DNA of 64,000 nucleotides from NCBI RefSeq assembly GCF_032118995.1, contig NC_092657.1, positions 2,415,891 through 2,479,890 on the forward strand, given 5' to 3'. The translations under genes were made by a program, and so were the position numbers. Below are positions 26,015-41,000 of this stretch, piece after piece. How positions within the stretch are numbered: position 1 is the stretch's first letter; every line of letters starts with the position of its first letter. Below the pieces are notes generated by a model that searched no databases, was not told where the DNA came from, and was given only the letters and a program-made list of their open reading frames with translations. Source of the DNA: Asterias amurensis (lineage: Eukaryota; Echinodermata; Asteroidea; Forcipulatida; Asteriidae).

Positions 26015-29000
26015 GTAAGTACTTTTTAATGTAAACAAGAGTTATTGGACTGAGGTTCCAACCCTAGTCTTTTGTGAAGTCTAAAATCTGTAAAGTGCAA
26101 TTTACATATGTAGGTATAATATGGCGTTTCTGGCAGTGGCTGCTAAATGCACCTCATGGCACCTTGTAAACTCTTTCAAATCTTCAATAACATGTCTGGA
26201 AATAATTATTAATATAAACCACAAGAGAAACTTTGTTCAACCCCAAAAATCATTTCGAAAATAAATATTAATAAGCGCTTTAAAGCGCCTGTAGATAAAG
26301 GGCTATATTTTAAAAACTACTTTTCACTGGATTACGAACTCACTCTGCGGCAGTAAAGTTATTGAAGTTAATAACAAGAAGTACCCTCATCCACTAAGTG
26401 AAAGAACAAAATCATTACAAGAAAGTAGATTATGGTGTTACTGCAAACCGAATTACATAAATTGTAGTTATCAGGCCTTAAACTTCGCTCTTGATGGGGT
26501 GTAGACTTAGTGGAAGTCGGGCAACCAGCAGTTCGCACAAGAGCAGTGACCTGGCAAGAGCACAGCTGCAACTCGACAATCTCACCGCGTAGGACCATTC
26601 TTATTATTAATATTAATTTTATTTCTCTCGTAGCCCGTGTGAGGACTCCTTCTTCCGCTCCCATCAGCGGTCGTCTTTCAGCTGGTTCCACTGACAGCTG
26701 TAGCACAGTGAGCAGTGCCAGCTCCACCGGTTCCCATCGGAACAAGCGGCTCCTTAAGACGTACCACGACTTTGCTATGCAAATCTTCAACCCCGGCCAT
26801 GCACAAGATGTTGAGAACCTGTTTCTGGCGGCGGCGCGAGACGGCGATTACGCACGGGTGGAGAATTTCTTACGCAGGAGGAGTCACGAGGTTGGTTTAA
26901 ATTTTATTTGATTGACTGATAATTTTGATTGGTTGGTTTATTGATAATTGAAAAGAATATAAATTGAACAGGATTTGAACAGGATTTAAACAGGATTTGA
27001 ACCTGCGACGGCCACTTTAACATACCGGTGCTCCACCAATTTAGGTGTTGATCCCATTATGCCTCACACTCTTCAGTCTCTTGATGATATCTAGAGCAAG
27101 GTAGTTGAAATGTATAGACCAAAAGAACTCACTCCGTGGCAGAGAAGTTAATAACAAAAAATCCGCTAAGCGAAAGTATTTGTCCCGGCTGATTTCCTGC
27201 ATGTACCTTCCACCCAGGTAGTAGTTGATAAAAAGGACAGTTCTTTTCAGTACTAAGTTGTTTTCAGAATTCTGAAATCTACTCCATAGAGTAACAAGCA
27301 AGACGTTGTTCCCACAGAACAAAATTTACATAGCAAAGTAGAGTATACACAACAAACCGAATGTACATTATTTACTTAAATTTTATTAATTAGCCTGTTA
27401 ATCGCTTTCCTTGTGTATTGCAGATTGTAAACATTGATGTTAAAGAGAAGCGAACCGGCAACACTCCCATCTTGTGGGCCGCCAAGAACGGTCACCTTAA
27501 GATAGTCCAACTTCTTCTCAAATATGGTGCTGATATAACAATACGTAACTATGACAACGAGACTGCTCTGGATGTGGCCAAGCCAGGTGTCCAGACCGCC
27601 CTGCTGCAGTCCGTTGAGCGCAACGGCTGCACACCACGCCACCTGCTGCAAGCTGCTTGGCAGGGGAATATTGAGGTCGTGCAACGATTATTGGTACGTA
27701 TCAATTAGAACTTGGTGGTTTTTTGTTTAAGTTCTTTTTTATACATTTTCTAAATGCTCTTACTTATACATGTAAGAGCCAAACGAGAAGAGAGGAGACA
27801 ATGAAAAAAAAGTCAGTTTTAGATGTTGGAGGAAAACCCCAGAGAAATGTTCCAGGAAAACTCACACAGTCAAGTAGGGACTGAAAACCCAATCCTTGGT
27901 GCCATTGAAACGCTCTGGTAGAAAAAAAATGAAGCACACAGACAGGGCTGGACATCTTAATAATTGGATAACTTTTTGGGTTTCAGAATGAGAGTAAGGT
28001 GCTAGACATTAACTGTCGTAACGCTGACGGCTTCACTCCGCTGCTCCTTGTCACCAGGGATGTGGACCTCTTCGAAAAGAGTGAGTACATGAACATATTA
28101 ACAATAATACCAATGATAAATGGTGCAAAATGGGACAACCATGTTTGGGAGAAAGTTGTAGAGCTTGAGCAAGGTCTTGGGGGACTTCAGAATGATCATG
28201 TTATTGAACAAAGACGTCCGGATTTTGTAGTCTTAGATAAGACAAAGAAGATGTGCCCCATCATTGACATAGCTGTGCCTGGTGATTATGTAAGGGTAGC
28301 TTTTGAAAGAGGTTGAAAAGATCCAAAAGTACCAAGACCTGGCCTGGAAACTACGTAAGATTTGGTTGGAGGTTTGGTGGTTGGAGCACTTGGAACCATT
28401 CCCAACGCACTGGGAGACATGTAGATGTAGCAGGGACAAATGTCAAGGTAGATTTATTACAATTCCTTTGGTTTTCCCGTCATTCGAGTTGTGAACTCCT
28501 TGGATTGAGACACAAATTGAGATTGAAGGTTTAAGATTAAACACCTACAAATGTGTTTGCAATTTCCTTTGTTTTCCTATCAGTCGGCACAGTACTAGAG
28601 AACTACAGTCCAGAAGCCGTGGTCCGAGAGCTCCTCCACCATCGAGCCGACCTAACCACTCCCGACTCCGAAGGAAGGACCCCTCTCCACTTTGCCGCCT
28701 CCTCCAAGTCTAAGATCTCGGAGGAGATTGCGGTGATCCTGATGAGCAAGCCCGTCGGCATGGAGATGAGGGATAGAAGATCCTTGGCGCCTATCCACTC
28801 CGCGTCTCAGAGCGGACAGGTTGAGATTTTGATAGCGTTACTTGAGAATGGAGTTGATGTGAATGCTAGAGGGTATGCTGGATCAACGCCGCTTCATGTT
28901 TCAGTAAGTTTAGCAACGCCAGGATTCTTCCTTAAAGACATTGGACACCTTTGGTAGTTGTCAAGACCAGTAATCTCACTAGGTTTTTCTAACATATGCA

Positions 29001-32000
29001 TAGAATCACAAATCTGTGAAAAATTTGGCTCAGTTAGTCATTGAACTTGCAAGAGAATAATGACAACAACAAAATACACTTGTTGCACAAATTTGTGTTC
29101 TTTCAGATGCCAAACAAACTATCAACAGACTACCAAGGCAGTTTGTGTAATAAAAATGGAAAGTTCTATACCACATCTGGTACATTACATAGATTCAGTA
29201 GTCCACAATTTTGTGAGTGTGGAAGAACACATCACATTTAAACAGTGTACATTGCCATTGTGTTTTTTAACCTTCTGGTGCAAACTTCGTGAACATCCAA
29301 ACATCTGATGACATCATTATGAGAGAAATGTTTCTTACTTTATATGAACTAATATAATTTTGCTGTTGTTTCCTTTTTTTAGGCTTACTCGGGTCAACTA
29401 CAAGCAGCCACCAAACTGCTTGATCGAGGAGCTGATGTTACTTTAGTCGATGACAGCGGGAACACTCCCGTTGATGTGGCCAAAACGAAGAAACTTAAAC
29501 ATGCTCTAAGAGGTATGTTACTCTTCTCTTCAAGCTAGTGAAGTCTTAATTATTATAATTTGACTCTTATTTAAACCAATTTCAAAAAATTATCATTGCT
29601 GCACCGGATCATATATTTCATTCCTTAAAAAATCTCAGCTCCTTGGGGAGTATAAAGCTTGTGCTGCCAAGTATGTAGCGTACTAAGCTGTTGTTATTAC
29701 AAGAACCAACTCTGCCCTCAGAGGTACCCACTATGATCGCTTTACCGCTGGTCTGCTCCGGCAATTGGGCAAACCCAGGGGAATAGCCACCCCTGCTCTG
29801 GAGTAGGGGTAAGCGGTTAAACCGTTGAATATTCTTGAAACATGCAACCAGAACCCTTTGGAGCTGTAAGGTAACAAAAGTCCCGGGGCTTAGCCCCAGG
29901 GCTGGATTCCATGGGGATAAGAGATATGGTGTGAAAAGGGCTTTAGTGATAACGAGTATGATAAAAACATTTTTTTTTCTGTATACAGAAGCGTGGACAG
30001 AGGCTACTCAAGCTAAACGTGATATGGTGCTAACTCCAGTCAAACCCCCCTCCCGTATGGCAGAGAGTCGGGGAACTGGTGATGACAGGAGTACCAGTGA
30101 TTCCATGGGGGTTACTCCGAGACCTGGGTCGTCCATCAACGCCACACCGGAAAGTAAGTAATCTCTCTCTCAAGATTTGCCCATTCTAGTCGTAATAAGA
30201 CACAAGGAAACTTTATTAATCTCCAAAAGAAGAAATTGCATTGCTCACACGAGTAAAAAAAAATAAAAACACCAAATATAAAAACGTAACAACAGGCAGA
30301 TACAAAAACAGCACAAAATACAACGCACATCCCTCAGTAAGTTGGATAGATTAGCTAGATAGATCAGCTGGAAGCACCACGGTGTCCCTGTAAAAAACAT
30401 GTGTATAGCTGAGCTTCTGTTTTCCCCTTTCGATCCCTTGCGTGTTTTAGAATGAACAACATGTCCCTAATTCTCTCGCTCTTGTCGACCGAGGTCGGAG
30501 TCATGTTCATGTTGAGATTGAGTTGGGAAGGTCAGCTGGAAGCACCCTGATGTCTCTATAAAATACATTTTATAGCTCAGATGCTGCCTTCCCCTTCTCC
30601 TCCCTCAATGTTTTGGTTCTGACCAGTTGAGAGACATATTAATAGATGATGTTTCTGTAAGAGTGCCCTGCGAGTCTCGGACAACTGTTGTTTTTAAATG
30701 GATAGGTTTGGTTCATTGCCACACAGATGGTTATTTGTCATATGTTGACTCCAGCAAACATGGAAGCATTTTCACTTTACACTTCTTGGATGCATCTCAA
30801 ATTGTTTACGTCATCTATTGAAATTCCCTCTTTATTTTCAGAACGTATAATTCGTAAGATGACAGAAGCTCACAAAGCAGTACTAGCGGAGGAGCAGATG
30901 TTACGTGACATAGACAGCGGTCGATTCACTCCGAGCTCGTTGCCACGGAAACTCGGTCTTCCCCGTGCCTCCTCGAGGTGTGGGACTCCGTCTTCTGTGA
31001 AACTCCCTGTTCCTCCTAAGACGCCAAGAGTCTTGGAGTATTCTTCCGGACCGGCGCCGGGAAACTCTCCTGAGAAACACAAGAAACCTGCTTCCAGGTT
31101 TGTTGTTCTGATGACTTCATCTTCGTCCTGGTTTATCTTTTCTCAAAAATCCTTATTCCCGTTCTTAAAACTGTGTGTCCGATTCATTTTACAACTTAAG
31201 AGATTTAAACCGATCGCTAGCGACCTGTTGGCGGCACATGAAAGAGTTGAGGGGATGCAACTTTTTTATTTCAAATGTCAAATAACTAACCACTAGGGAA
31301 GCTTACTGGATAACATGTAAATAATTTGAAGTGAAGCAAAGATTTGACTTCAATGTTATAATTTTGTTTCCAGGTCATTATTTGGAGGGCGGCCACGGAC
31401 GAACACAATACCAGGGAGTGAGGGTGACGCCCAGTTGAGACAACAGAAGACGAGAACACATGCCAAGCTCGGCCAAAGACACTGTAAGTGTCAAAGCCAT
31501 TAGCTGTGAAACCATGAAGGTTTTTTTATACGTGTGCAAGATTCACAATTTATGATCATAAACTTAAACAGGGCTTGAATCTTGGGAGCAAATAATAGTA
31601 ATAATACTAATTAAAAAGAGAAATTTATAAAGCGCAAAAACAATAGCAAAAAGAATCTGCCTCAAGGTACTGGAAAAGAACAACAATAGAAGTCTGGACC
31701 AGACAAATCCACAAGACTGCCGAACTTGAAGCGCAAATTTTTTGGACCTGTATCAAAATGAGTTGGAAAAGGACTAAAGACAAGAGCACATCCCAAGCTC
31801 GGCCAAAGACACTTGAAGTGTAACAGATAGTTTCCGTGAGACCCTGCAGGTTTTTTCTTTTGTGTACATATTTTAATACAAGATCATGCTATTAATTTTG
31901 GTTTTTACCCATACACCGATGTGTGTCAGCACTGTATACTCAGTCCTGTGAAAACATCTCACAGGCATATTACTCGGGTGGTATTCAAACCCCTGACCCT

Positions 32001-35000
32001 TGCATTTCTAGAGCAGTGTCTTACCAACTAGACTACCAAAATTAAGATCATGCTAGTCGTGTACTGATGTCTGAATTACAGTGGTCCATCATACCTGACT
32101 AAACTACTGACTTTCCACAAAACTAATGGACACAAACCCTCAGAAATTATCAATCATTGATTTAAAAATGTCCCTTCTCTTCCAGCTGATCCTGTTTCCA
32201 AGGCAACGTCTGATTTCTCTCAGCTGCCTGTGACTGTCGTTGGACTGGATCTTGACGAGAATTTTCAAGACATGAGGTAGGATCATCAATCTTAGATATC
32301 TACACATGTATACTTAACGAATCAACATCACTCTACCATGTCTACTTACCTGTAGAGCGAATACTACATTTGCATTGTTCCATATGTCGACAGGCAAATG
32401 GCTAAGAATTTACACACAATTGCGCCGTCTAGTGTCCTATTCCTGATGCCCTGTGACATGTGCATTACATTAGCGTCCTCTTTTTCTTATAGCGCAGGCA
32501 AAGGTGACACATTTTCTTATCTCCACTTTCAGATTTCAGAGGTTGGTAACCGGCCCGCTCAACCCATTTTTGGAGAGACGGCGAAGTCATGAAAAAGTGG
32601 ATGCCTCAATCAACCCCACACCACCAACTGCAGAGAGGAGACTATCAGCGGGAAGGAGGGGGTCAAATCCCAGTGTGCTTGATCTCACTGGGGCGTGCAT
32701 TGACTACATTAAAAAAGGTAAGTCGTATCTGCTTATCCTTTATCCCTCCTACAATCGGTGCCTTTTTGTAACAAGTTGATACACCATTTGAAACCATTCA
32801 AGTGAATGGTATTGAATGGTATGATAGCTGTGCAGACAGTTGGTTCCCCAAATGGTTTTGAATGGTGGTGCAGCTGCTAAATTGATTTTAAAAAAATTTG
32901 AAAGGAGCTTTGTGGAATGAAAATGAAAATCACCATGATTTTTTTCTTTTCTTTTCATTTTCAGGTCGTAAGTTCCAGAGATCATTGAGCAACTTAAGCA
33001 GTAATACAAGCGTAGATGAAGAGTCTGGTAACTCGCCTCCTAAAAGAGCTCCAGTGAGATCAAACATGCAGATACATCCGTTAAATCTAGGTATGAATAG
33101 TCAGGTTGCCCTCCACTCAAGATTAAGTGTCTTTATAACAAGTAGGCTTTCAGATAAAATTTACACAACTTCTTTTTGAGGTTGCTACCAAAGTATGACC
33201 TTATCTACATTTGTATATATCAATTAAATCAACCATAGCGAAAGGTCAACAGAGCAAAGGGCACAATAATATGACTAACTTGCCAGTATTTCTTGTCAGA
33301 ATACACACTTTTCTTGATTTAAAACCAACAAGGGCCCAATTTAATAAACCCTGTGAGCACAAAAACTTGCTTAGCACAAAAAACTTTTGAATAACAAAAA
33401 TATGTTATCAGCCAGTTGTACAGTTACCATTGTTGCATCTGGTACCCCGATCATTTCTTGCTTAGCCAAGAAATTTGCTGAGCAGAATTTTTTTCTTAGC
33501 AGCTTTTAAGCATACAGTCTTGCAGGGTGCTTACTAAAATTACACAATTTATTTTGCTAACTGATATGCTTTAATTGATTTCTAACCATTAAGGTCACCT
33601 CGGATGAAATAATTTCCCAGGATTCTAATTCAAACTTACACAATTACTTTCAAACTAATTGCATCTTTTTTCTCTTACTCAACAACAGAACAAATGCATT
33701 GCTGTCAATTTCGCGTTAAACTGATACTTTAATTGATTTCTAACCAGTATGGTCACTTCAGTTTAAATAAAATCACAGAATTCAAAAAAATGTCTAAACT
33801 TCTGTAAAAATTGGCTTAATTTTCTTCTCTCTTCTCCGTCAATTTCGCGTAAACTGATACTTTAACTGATTTCTAACCAGTATGGTCACTTCAGATGAAT
33901 TAAAATCACAGAATTCTAACTGAAAATTTCTAAACTTCTGTAAAAATTGATTTCATTTTCTTCTCTTTTCTCAAACATCACAACAGAACAAATGCATCTC
34001 CGTCTAAGCACCCCAAGCCCCATGCCAGACACCGTCCATCTCTTCAACCCAACATCTCGTCACGTCCTTCCACCTTCTCCCTCCCACCACTCTGAAAACG
34101 TCCAAGAAACGATCTTTGAATTTGAGGACGAAGACGAGCAACCAAACAACGAGCAGCTTCTTCAGAGGAGTATGTACAATCTAGACATCAAAGGAGAGTG
34201 TAATCCCAATGGACAGCTCATGCTAAGCAGGACAAAATCCATCTTGGATCCTCTGAAGACATTCCGCATTGAAACGACACGCATTAGTCAGCAGAAAGAG
34301 GTATCGACAGACTCAGGTCAAGGTTCAACAAGCATCTCCTCGTCGTCAGCGAGTACGTTCTCCACTCCGAGTCCGCTGTTGCGTTTCGACAGTGAGATGC
34401 ATCTTGTAAAAAACCCTGTTAAGAATCGTCTCGGTGTGAAGATGACGCCGTCGGCGACGACGATCAGAGAAGACACAAAGTCTGCGGAAAACAGAAAGGA
34501 AAGCAGAGCAAAGACACTACCCACAAGTGCAACAACTCAAATTACTCTACACACTGCTGTAACTTCAGTTGAACCAAACACTAATAGCAGACACGTTCCC
34601 CTGGTTAAGCAACAACCGCAAACATCTGAAGGTAAACAGCAAACAGTAGAGAAGGACAGGCGAAAGACTACCTCACAAAATTCTGTACTCAGTTCAGATA
34701 ATAAGACACCAAGAACAAATCCAAAAAGCTCAGGTAGTTCATCTGGAAGTGTTCTTGAGAGACAAGTTAGTCTTGAAACGGCGAGGTTGGATGAGAACAT
34801 CGTTGCCTTGCAAAAGGATGTTGAGGCAAAGAACACTCGGGAAAAGCTGCAACTGTTGCATAGCAGCTCTGTGAAACAGGGTACTAAACCAGAAAAGGCT
34901 GATAATGGAATGAAACAGGAAACACCAGCTGATGAAAAAGTTACAAAATTTGCAAGTAAAGTCAAACAGGAAAAGGATGTTGATTCTAATGTGCTTGTAA

Positions 35001-38000
35001 AACAACAAGTTGGTGGCAAGACCCCAGGTCATCAGGATGCTACGGATACCAAACGTATACAAGGATCTAACTCAGTCCGATTGAACTCAAATACGAAACC
35101 TTCAGTAAACTCTGAAAACAGCAAAAGTCCATCAAGACAAACAAGCCGAGAAGACAAGCCAACGACTCTTAAAGGAGACTCTGTGAACAACAGTCAGAGC
35201 AATTCCCAGAGTAGCTCTGAGAATGAAAGATCGAGTGGAGAGAGATCTGGAAGTCAAGAATCGAAATTACTTTTTGGGAGACTGAGTGGTAAAAGTTCTA
35301 CCACCAAGAAAACGGATTACAAATCTGTAAATGATAAATCAGGCGCTGAATTCCGTGTCACTAGAAAATCTGTCGAAGCTGTGAAGAAAGACAGTAAAAT
35401 ATATACCTCAAAGGGAGATTCGACGCAAAGGTCGTCGAAAACCTCAGAACTAACGAAACAGGGTAAATCGGAGGCATTAGTAGAGAAGGCGATCGTCAAA
35501 GCGGAGACCCCTGACTTTAAAATGGACTTGCTCTCTGCGTCCGGCGAGATGCCCAAGGTCAGTCCGAGGCCTGGATATAATCAGGGTTCTAAATCGCCGG
35601 CAGGGTCAGCAGAGAAAGCCTCGCCGAGGATTCAGGCCTCCAAGGGAGAACCTTCCCTCTCGAAAAGTTTTGGGTCGGGAAATAACTTGATCAAGACTGA
35701 AATAAGAAATGTTAATCATGGCATTAAGCTATCTCCAAACACAAGATGGACTGTTTCGTCGGACGAAGGGGTTGGGTTAGAGCTGGAGGAGCTGATTGAA
35801 AAAATAAACGTCAGTAACGAAAGAGCTCAAAGTAAACAGACCCAAGAAGATTCGAAAAAGGTAAAACCTGTTACAAAATCTCCAGCGGTTGGTCCTGGGA
35901 AAGCGAAAAGGAAGAGCTTTATACCAGATATCATTAAGAAATCAGCAATAACTGATACCAAAGTAGCTAAACATCTCCTGAGAGAGAAAGATATCAAAGG
36001 AAATTCAAAAACGGCAGAACTTCAATCGGAAGGTAGTGTAAAATCTGACTGTGCTGAGAGCGTTGAGGAGGTTTATGAGGAGGTTGTGTTCGTCTCCGAT
36101 GAAGAGAAAGGTGAAAACGAAGAGGGAGTTAAATTGTCTTTGTCTGAAGATGCAGTGAAACTACAATTTAAGGAAATTACTGTTAGTGATGAGAAGAAAG
36201 CGATTGCAAAGAAAGTACCTCCGAGTAGGAATGTCCCAGCTGGGAAACCGCCGCCAAGAAAGCAATCCAAAGATCCCGGGAAAGGACAATCTAAGTCTGC
36301 CATCAAGGCCGTCGGCAAATCTGTCTCAGATTTGAAATCCAAGGAACAAAACAAGAAACCATCAGAGGTGCTTTCAAAGGAACAGTCCGTAAATGATAGA
36401 GAAACTGTTGTGAATGAAGTGTCAGAAGAGATGAAAGATTCACTAAGCCCTAAAAGTCCCCATCTCCCGAAACCAAAGGCTACCAACTTTCACTTTCACA
36501 AGTTCAAATCACCAGAGGTTTCTCCACGCAGTGATTCCTCGTTTGAAACTCCTCGAGATCCAAGAGTTATTGTAGAACACACGCCAGTCATCACAGATAT
36601 TATGGATATAATTCCGTGGAAGCCAAGAAACCAGGTCACCTCTACAAGTAGCTTGCCCACTTACGACAGACCTAGTACGCATTCCAAATCCCGGAAGCGG
36701 ATTGTCAGCAGTAAAGAGGCTCCTAGAAAACCAGCACTCAAAGGAAGTCTTAGGAAGATCGCCATCATCGGGCAGAGCTCCCAGAAAGGTAGAGGGAAGA
36801 ATGGGCGACCGGGTAGTGGCGGGAAAGTAGGGAAGCTCGGAAGTGGAGGTAAAACTCGTCCGAAGAAGAAGCAAGATACAGATGCAATCAGTCTGCAGAA
36901 GAAAGCCAAGACCAAGACAGGTGGGAAGGCAAAAGCCAAGACCTCCTCAAAACAGGGCAAGTTACACCTCCTCAGCGAGTCTGACTCAACCACAAAAGCA
37001 TTCATTACAGGGCAGGGTTGGCACATCCAGACGGAGAAAAACGAAACATCCGATATCATCATTCATGACCGCTCTGCTTTCGACAGTTCATCAGACTCGT
37101 CGTCAGAGTCAGATGCCATGCCTGCTGTCAACAAGGGTGCGATGCTTAGCCCTCACAACACCCTTATGCTGAATGAACTATGCAGGCTTCATCCGTTGAG
37201 CCCCAACGTGATCAAAGACATTGCTAATATCATGAGTCCATTAGAAGTTGATACACCTCACTTTATCCCCGACACAATGGGTGCGATCAAACAGTTTGGC
37301 GACTCTCTGAAGAGTGACTGCTCCTCTGAGAACGACCTGAACCGGGCGAACATGAAGAAGAAATTCAATTTTGAGAGAGAGAATGTAGAAAGGTTAGACG
37401 ATGGAACAGTTGATCCTCGTAGAGAGCCGTCTTCCAGTCGTGAACAGCAGATCACCTCTGCCATTCAAGCAGCTTCCCCAAATCAATCTGAACCTGAACA
37501 AGTATTATCTGAAAAGACTATTCCTCATCAATCTGAACCTGAACAAGTATTATCTGAAAAGACTATTCCTCAGCCAGAAGAACCAGGTCAGCAAGACATC
37601 CCTCTTGCAAAAATCACTGATGATGAGAAAGTTGAAAGCGCTACCCCAAGAATTATCACCTCGGGAGCATCAGGCAGTCAGACAGAGAGAAGTGATGTTA
37701 GTTATGGAGGGGAAGATGTATCCTCATACGAAACAAATCCAGAGTTTCTTAAAGTCTTCAGGATACGTGATCATGAAACAATTGAGAATGCAGAAACAAA
37801 CGCTGATACAGGTGACTTGTCTAACCATCAGGAGAAAGTTGTGAAAGGATCTGTACCTTCAGAACTCAACCAAGGGGAGGGAATCGAGAACCAAAGTACA
37901 GAGGAGAAAGACCCAACAGCAGATAAAATCTCTCACAAGCCACCTCGACCTTCCAGAGCAAATGTAATCATCTCGGAGCTTACCAGGGTCCCCCGAGGGA

Positions 38001-41000
38001 GCATCAAGAGAAGACACAGTGAGCCGCCGACTAAAGTAGCCGAGAAAAAGAAAAACGCTGATGAAGAGAGCGCAGCCGATGCCAGGAAGGTTGTCAAAGT
38101 TAAGAGTTCTTGGAAGGAGTGTCAGGATGCAGCTCTCGATGAGGAGGACCACAGTAAGATCTTGAGACCAAAGTGGAGAGAACAGTGCAATAAGGTCGAA
38201 GACATGGTGTCTCCGTTGAAGAGTAGGCTGCCGGATAAAGATTTCAGTCCGCCATCATCGTCTAAAGATTCACCGACAAGGAGGAGAGGGTTCTCCATGC
38301 CGGAGGTTCTGAATAAGAACCGTCTTGGCGATGAGAGTAGGTAAGTGATTATTGTTGTTATTATTATTATTGGTTTATTCACACCATATTGCAGCCCGAA
38401 GGCTAAATAAGCCCTTTGTGTCGCTTTTGTTAAAAGCGCTAATAAGCCATTTGCTTGTTAGATTTGAATAATGTCTTGTAATGCTTGATTACAATTGAAT
38501 TCCTCAGACTATAGAGACAGTTGCTATGTCAAATGGTGCGGGGTAAGCTTTTGTATAGCAACCTCCAGATGAGCAGACCCTTGTACCCATTGTGCCATAC
38601 ACATCCAATCAGAATCGTGTATGGGTGTTCACTGTCTCTTACATAACTATGCAAAAGCTTGCCTGAATGATGTGACATAGCAACTGTCTCGATAGTCTGA
38701 GGAATTCAAACTTAAGTGATGACTTGTGATCAACCACGTCATAGTACCAGACATTATTAAAATCTAACACGCGAATGGCTTAATGCACAGTGGTTACAGT
38801 TGGTAAAAAAACATCAGTACACAGAAAGAAATACACAATTACAAAGACTATAAAAAAGCAGGGCGTAAAAAAAAAAGCACAAACACCAATGAACAAACAT
38901 ATTTAAAAAGGCAAGACATAAGGAAAGAAATCCTCCAGTTAAAATAGACCTATTACGAAATCCAAGTGATATTAGAGTTCTGTTGCCATGGATCTTCATT
39001 GATGGTGTTTGAAACAATTTATTTAAATTGGTTATAAATCAATCAATCAATCAATCCATCACTCAACCAATTACTAATATTAACCCCAATGGTAAAGTAA
39101 TTTCGGCCTTTACATCAAAACAAACACAAAAAGACTGTATTTATCTGACTTATCTTATTCTCATACCCTGTTGAAATTTCAGACAAGAATCGCAGCTTCC
39201 ACCTGCTTCTACATCTCAGCGCAAAGAAAGTAACATCTCAGATGGTTCAGAAGTCTTTCTTAATGATCAGATTGACCTTGAGGAGGATGACGAGGATGTT
39301 GACGAAGCCGTACGAGACAAAGAGCAGATTCTTACGGAACACGTTAAAAGTGTCTCCATGAGCACCATTCAAGAGTTCAACACGCTACTATCGCAAACTG
39401 GTGACGGCCATTTTGAGTTCCCGTCGCTGAATCGTCCGTCGTCGAGGGAGGGTGATCTTGATTCCGTTGAGCCTGAATCTTCGGATTGGTTGAATCAAAG
39501 TCTCGCTGGGTCAGAGTTCAGCGAAGCGTCTTCAAGACCTTTCTCAGCCTTCAGGACTTTTATGTCCGATACCAATGAGGTAAGATTTATATTTTGTCCA
39601 TATGTTTATCACTCCATCATTCATCACTTCATTGTGGCGTGGCTGGGGCTTTCAAGAATCCTCCGTTCATCAAACAAAAAGACTCCCTTGTTATCCAGAA
39701 AATTGCCACCAAAACATATGGTGAATGTAGTTTCAGTTTACTGGACCTCAATTTCCCTCTTCACATTACAAGCTACCACAATTTCAAGATTCTTCAAGAC
39801 TCTTCTCAAAACATTTTTGTTCAATTTATTGTATACCTACTCGATACTAAATTATATATATATATGATATAACAAACAAATTGTTGTGCACAACACTCAC
39901 TCAAGTGTTCTTAAGTAGCCATTGAGTCAAATGCCCAAAGAGTATATTTTGTGATATTTATTTTCAAAAAAATTACAAGTTCGTATTTCTGCTTTATAAA
40001 TACTTTCAGTTGTACACTACAGTAACTCAAGAGATCTTAACAAGCCACTGAGCCAACCCAAATGCCCAAAGAGTTTACTTGGGATATTTATTTTCAAAAA
40101 AGTTTATACTTTAAATATTTAAATATTTTTCTATAGTTGCACAATACTCACTCAATTGTTCTTAAGAAGCCACGGAGCCAACCCAAATGCCCAAATCATA
40201 TACTTACGATAGTTATTTTCCAGAAAATTATTATCGTTTGTTTTTTTCTTCTTCATAAATACTTTCAGTTGCACAACACTTTATGCTCAAGTGGTCTTAG
40301 ATAGCCACTGAGCCAACCGAAATGCCAAAACAGTAAACTTGTGATATTTATTTTCAATTTTTTTTAAACATCGTCTCCTGAAGATGACTGGAGCAAGCTA
40401 GTCGAAATGTTGAGACCAATTTAAAAACTGATTCCGCAGTAGTACAGTTAATCACGATCCTATAAGCTAAAGTAGTAGTCCCAGCCTATTTTCTATACCA
40501 TCCGCCCAGGTAATACTTAGTAAGCAGGACAGTTCTTTTCAGAACTGAGAAGTGTCCCGAACACCCGAACAATTAAGCAAGACAATTCTCTAAGAACAAA
40601 CTCTACCTGGCAAGTAGATACACACATGGTGTTACCGCAAACCAAATATATATATTGATACCTCACCATGCAATGCGTCAAATTCTATATAAGCTTTATA
40701 CTGTTTCTTTTGTTTTCATTATAGTTGCATAACACTCACTCAAGTGGTCTTAGCAGTGAGCGTAGTCAGAGCTCAAGTACAAACTTCTCAGAGTCCGAGG
40801 GGGAACTGCTTCACTGGAAGAAGGGCAACATATTAGGAAGAGGAGCGTTTGGAGTGGTGAGAAATTTGTTTTTGATTTGAATTTTTCAAAAGTATAGAAA
40901 AGGAGTTAAAGTCTACCAGGTATTTAAAGCCATTATACACTTTCGGAACAGAAAAAAAAAAAAGTTCACAGATTTACAAATAACCTACAGAAGGTAATGG

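Noticed and set aside
28303..28534. Open frames with EKIQKYQDLAWKLRKIW as an extra kinase-gene exon
   Set aside because: They belong to a decayed retroelement tail; including them would break the exon 4 to exon 5 phase match.
34318..38152. Several minus-strand frames of 60-160 codons opposite the giant exon
   Set aside because: Antisense shadows of the Ser/Lys-rich coding exon; no start or splice logic.
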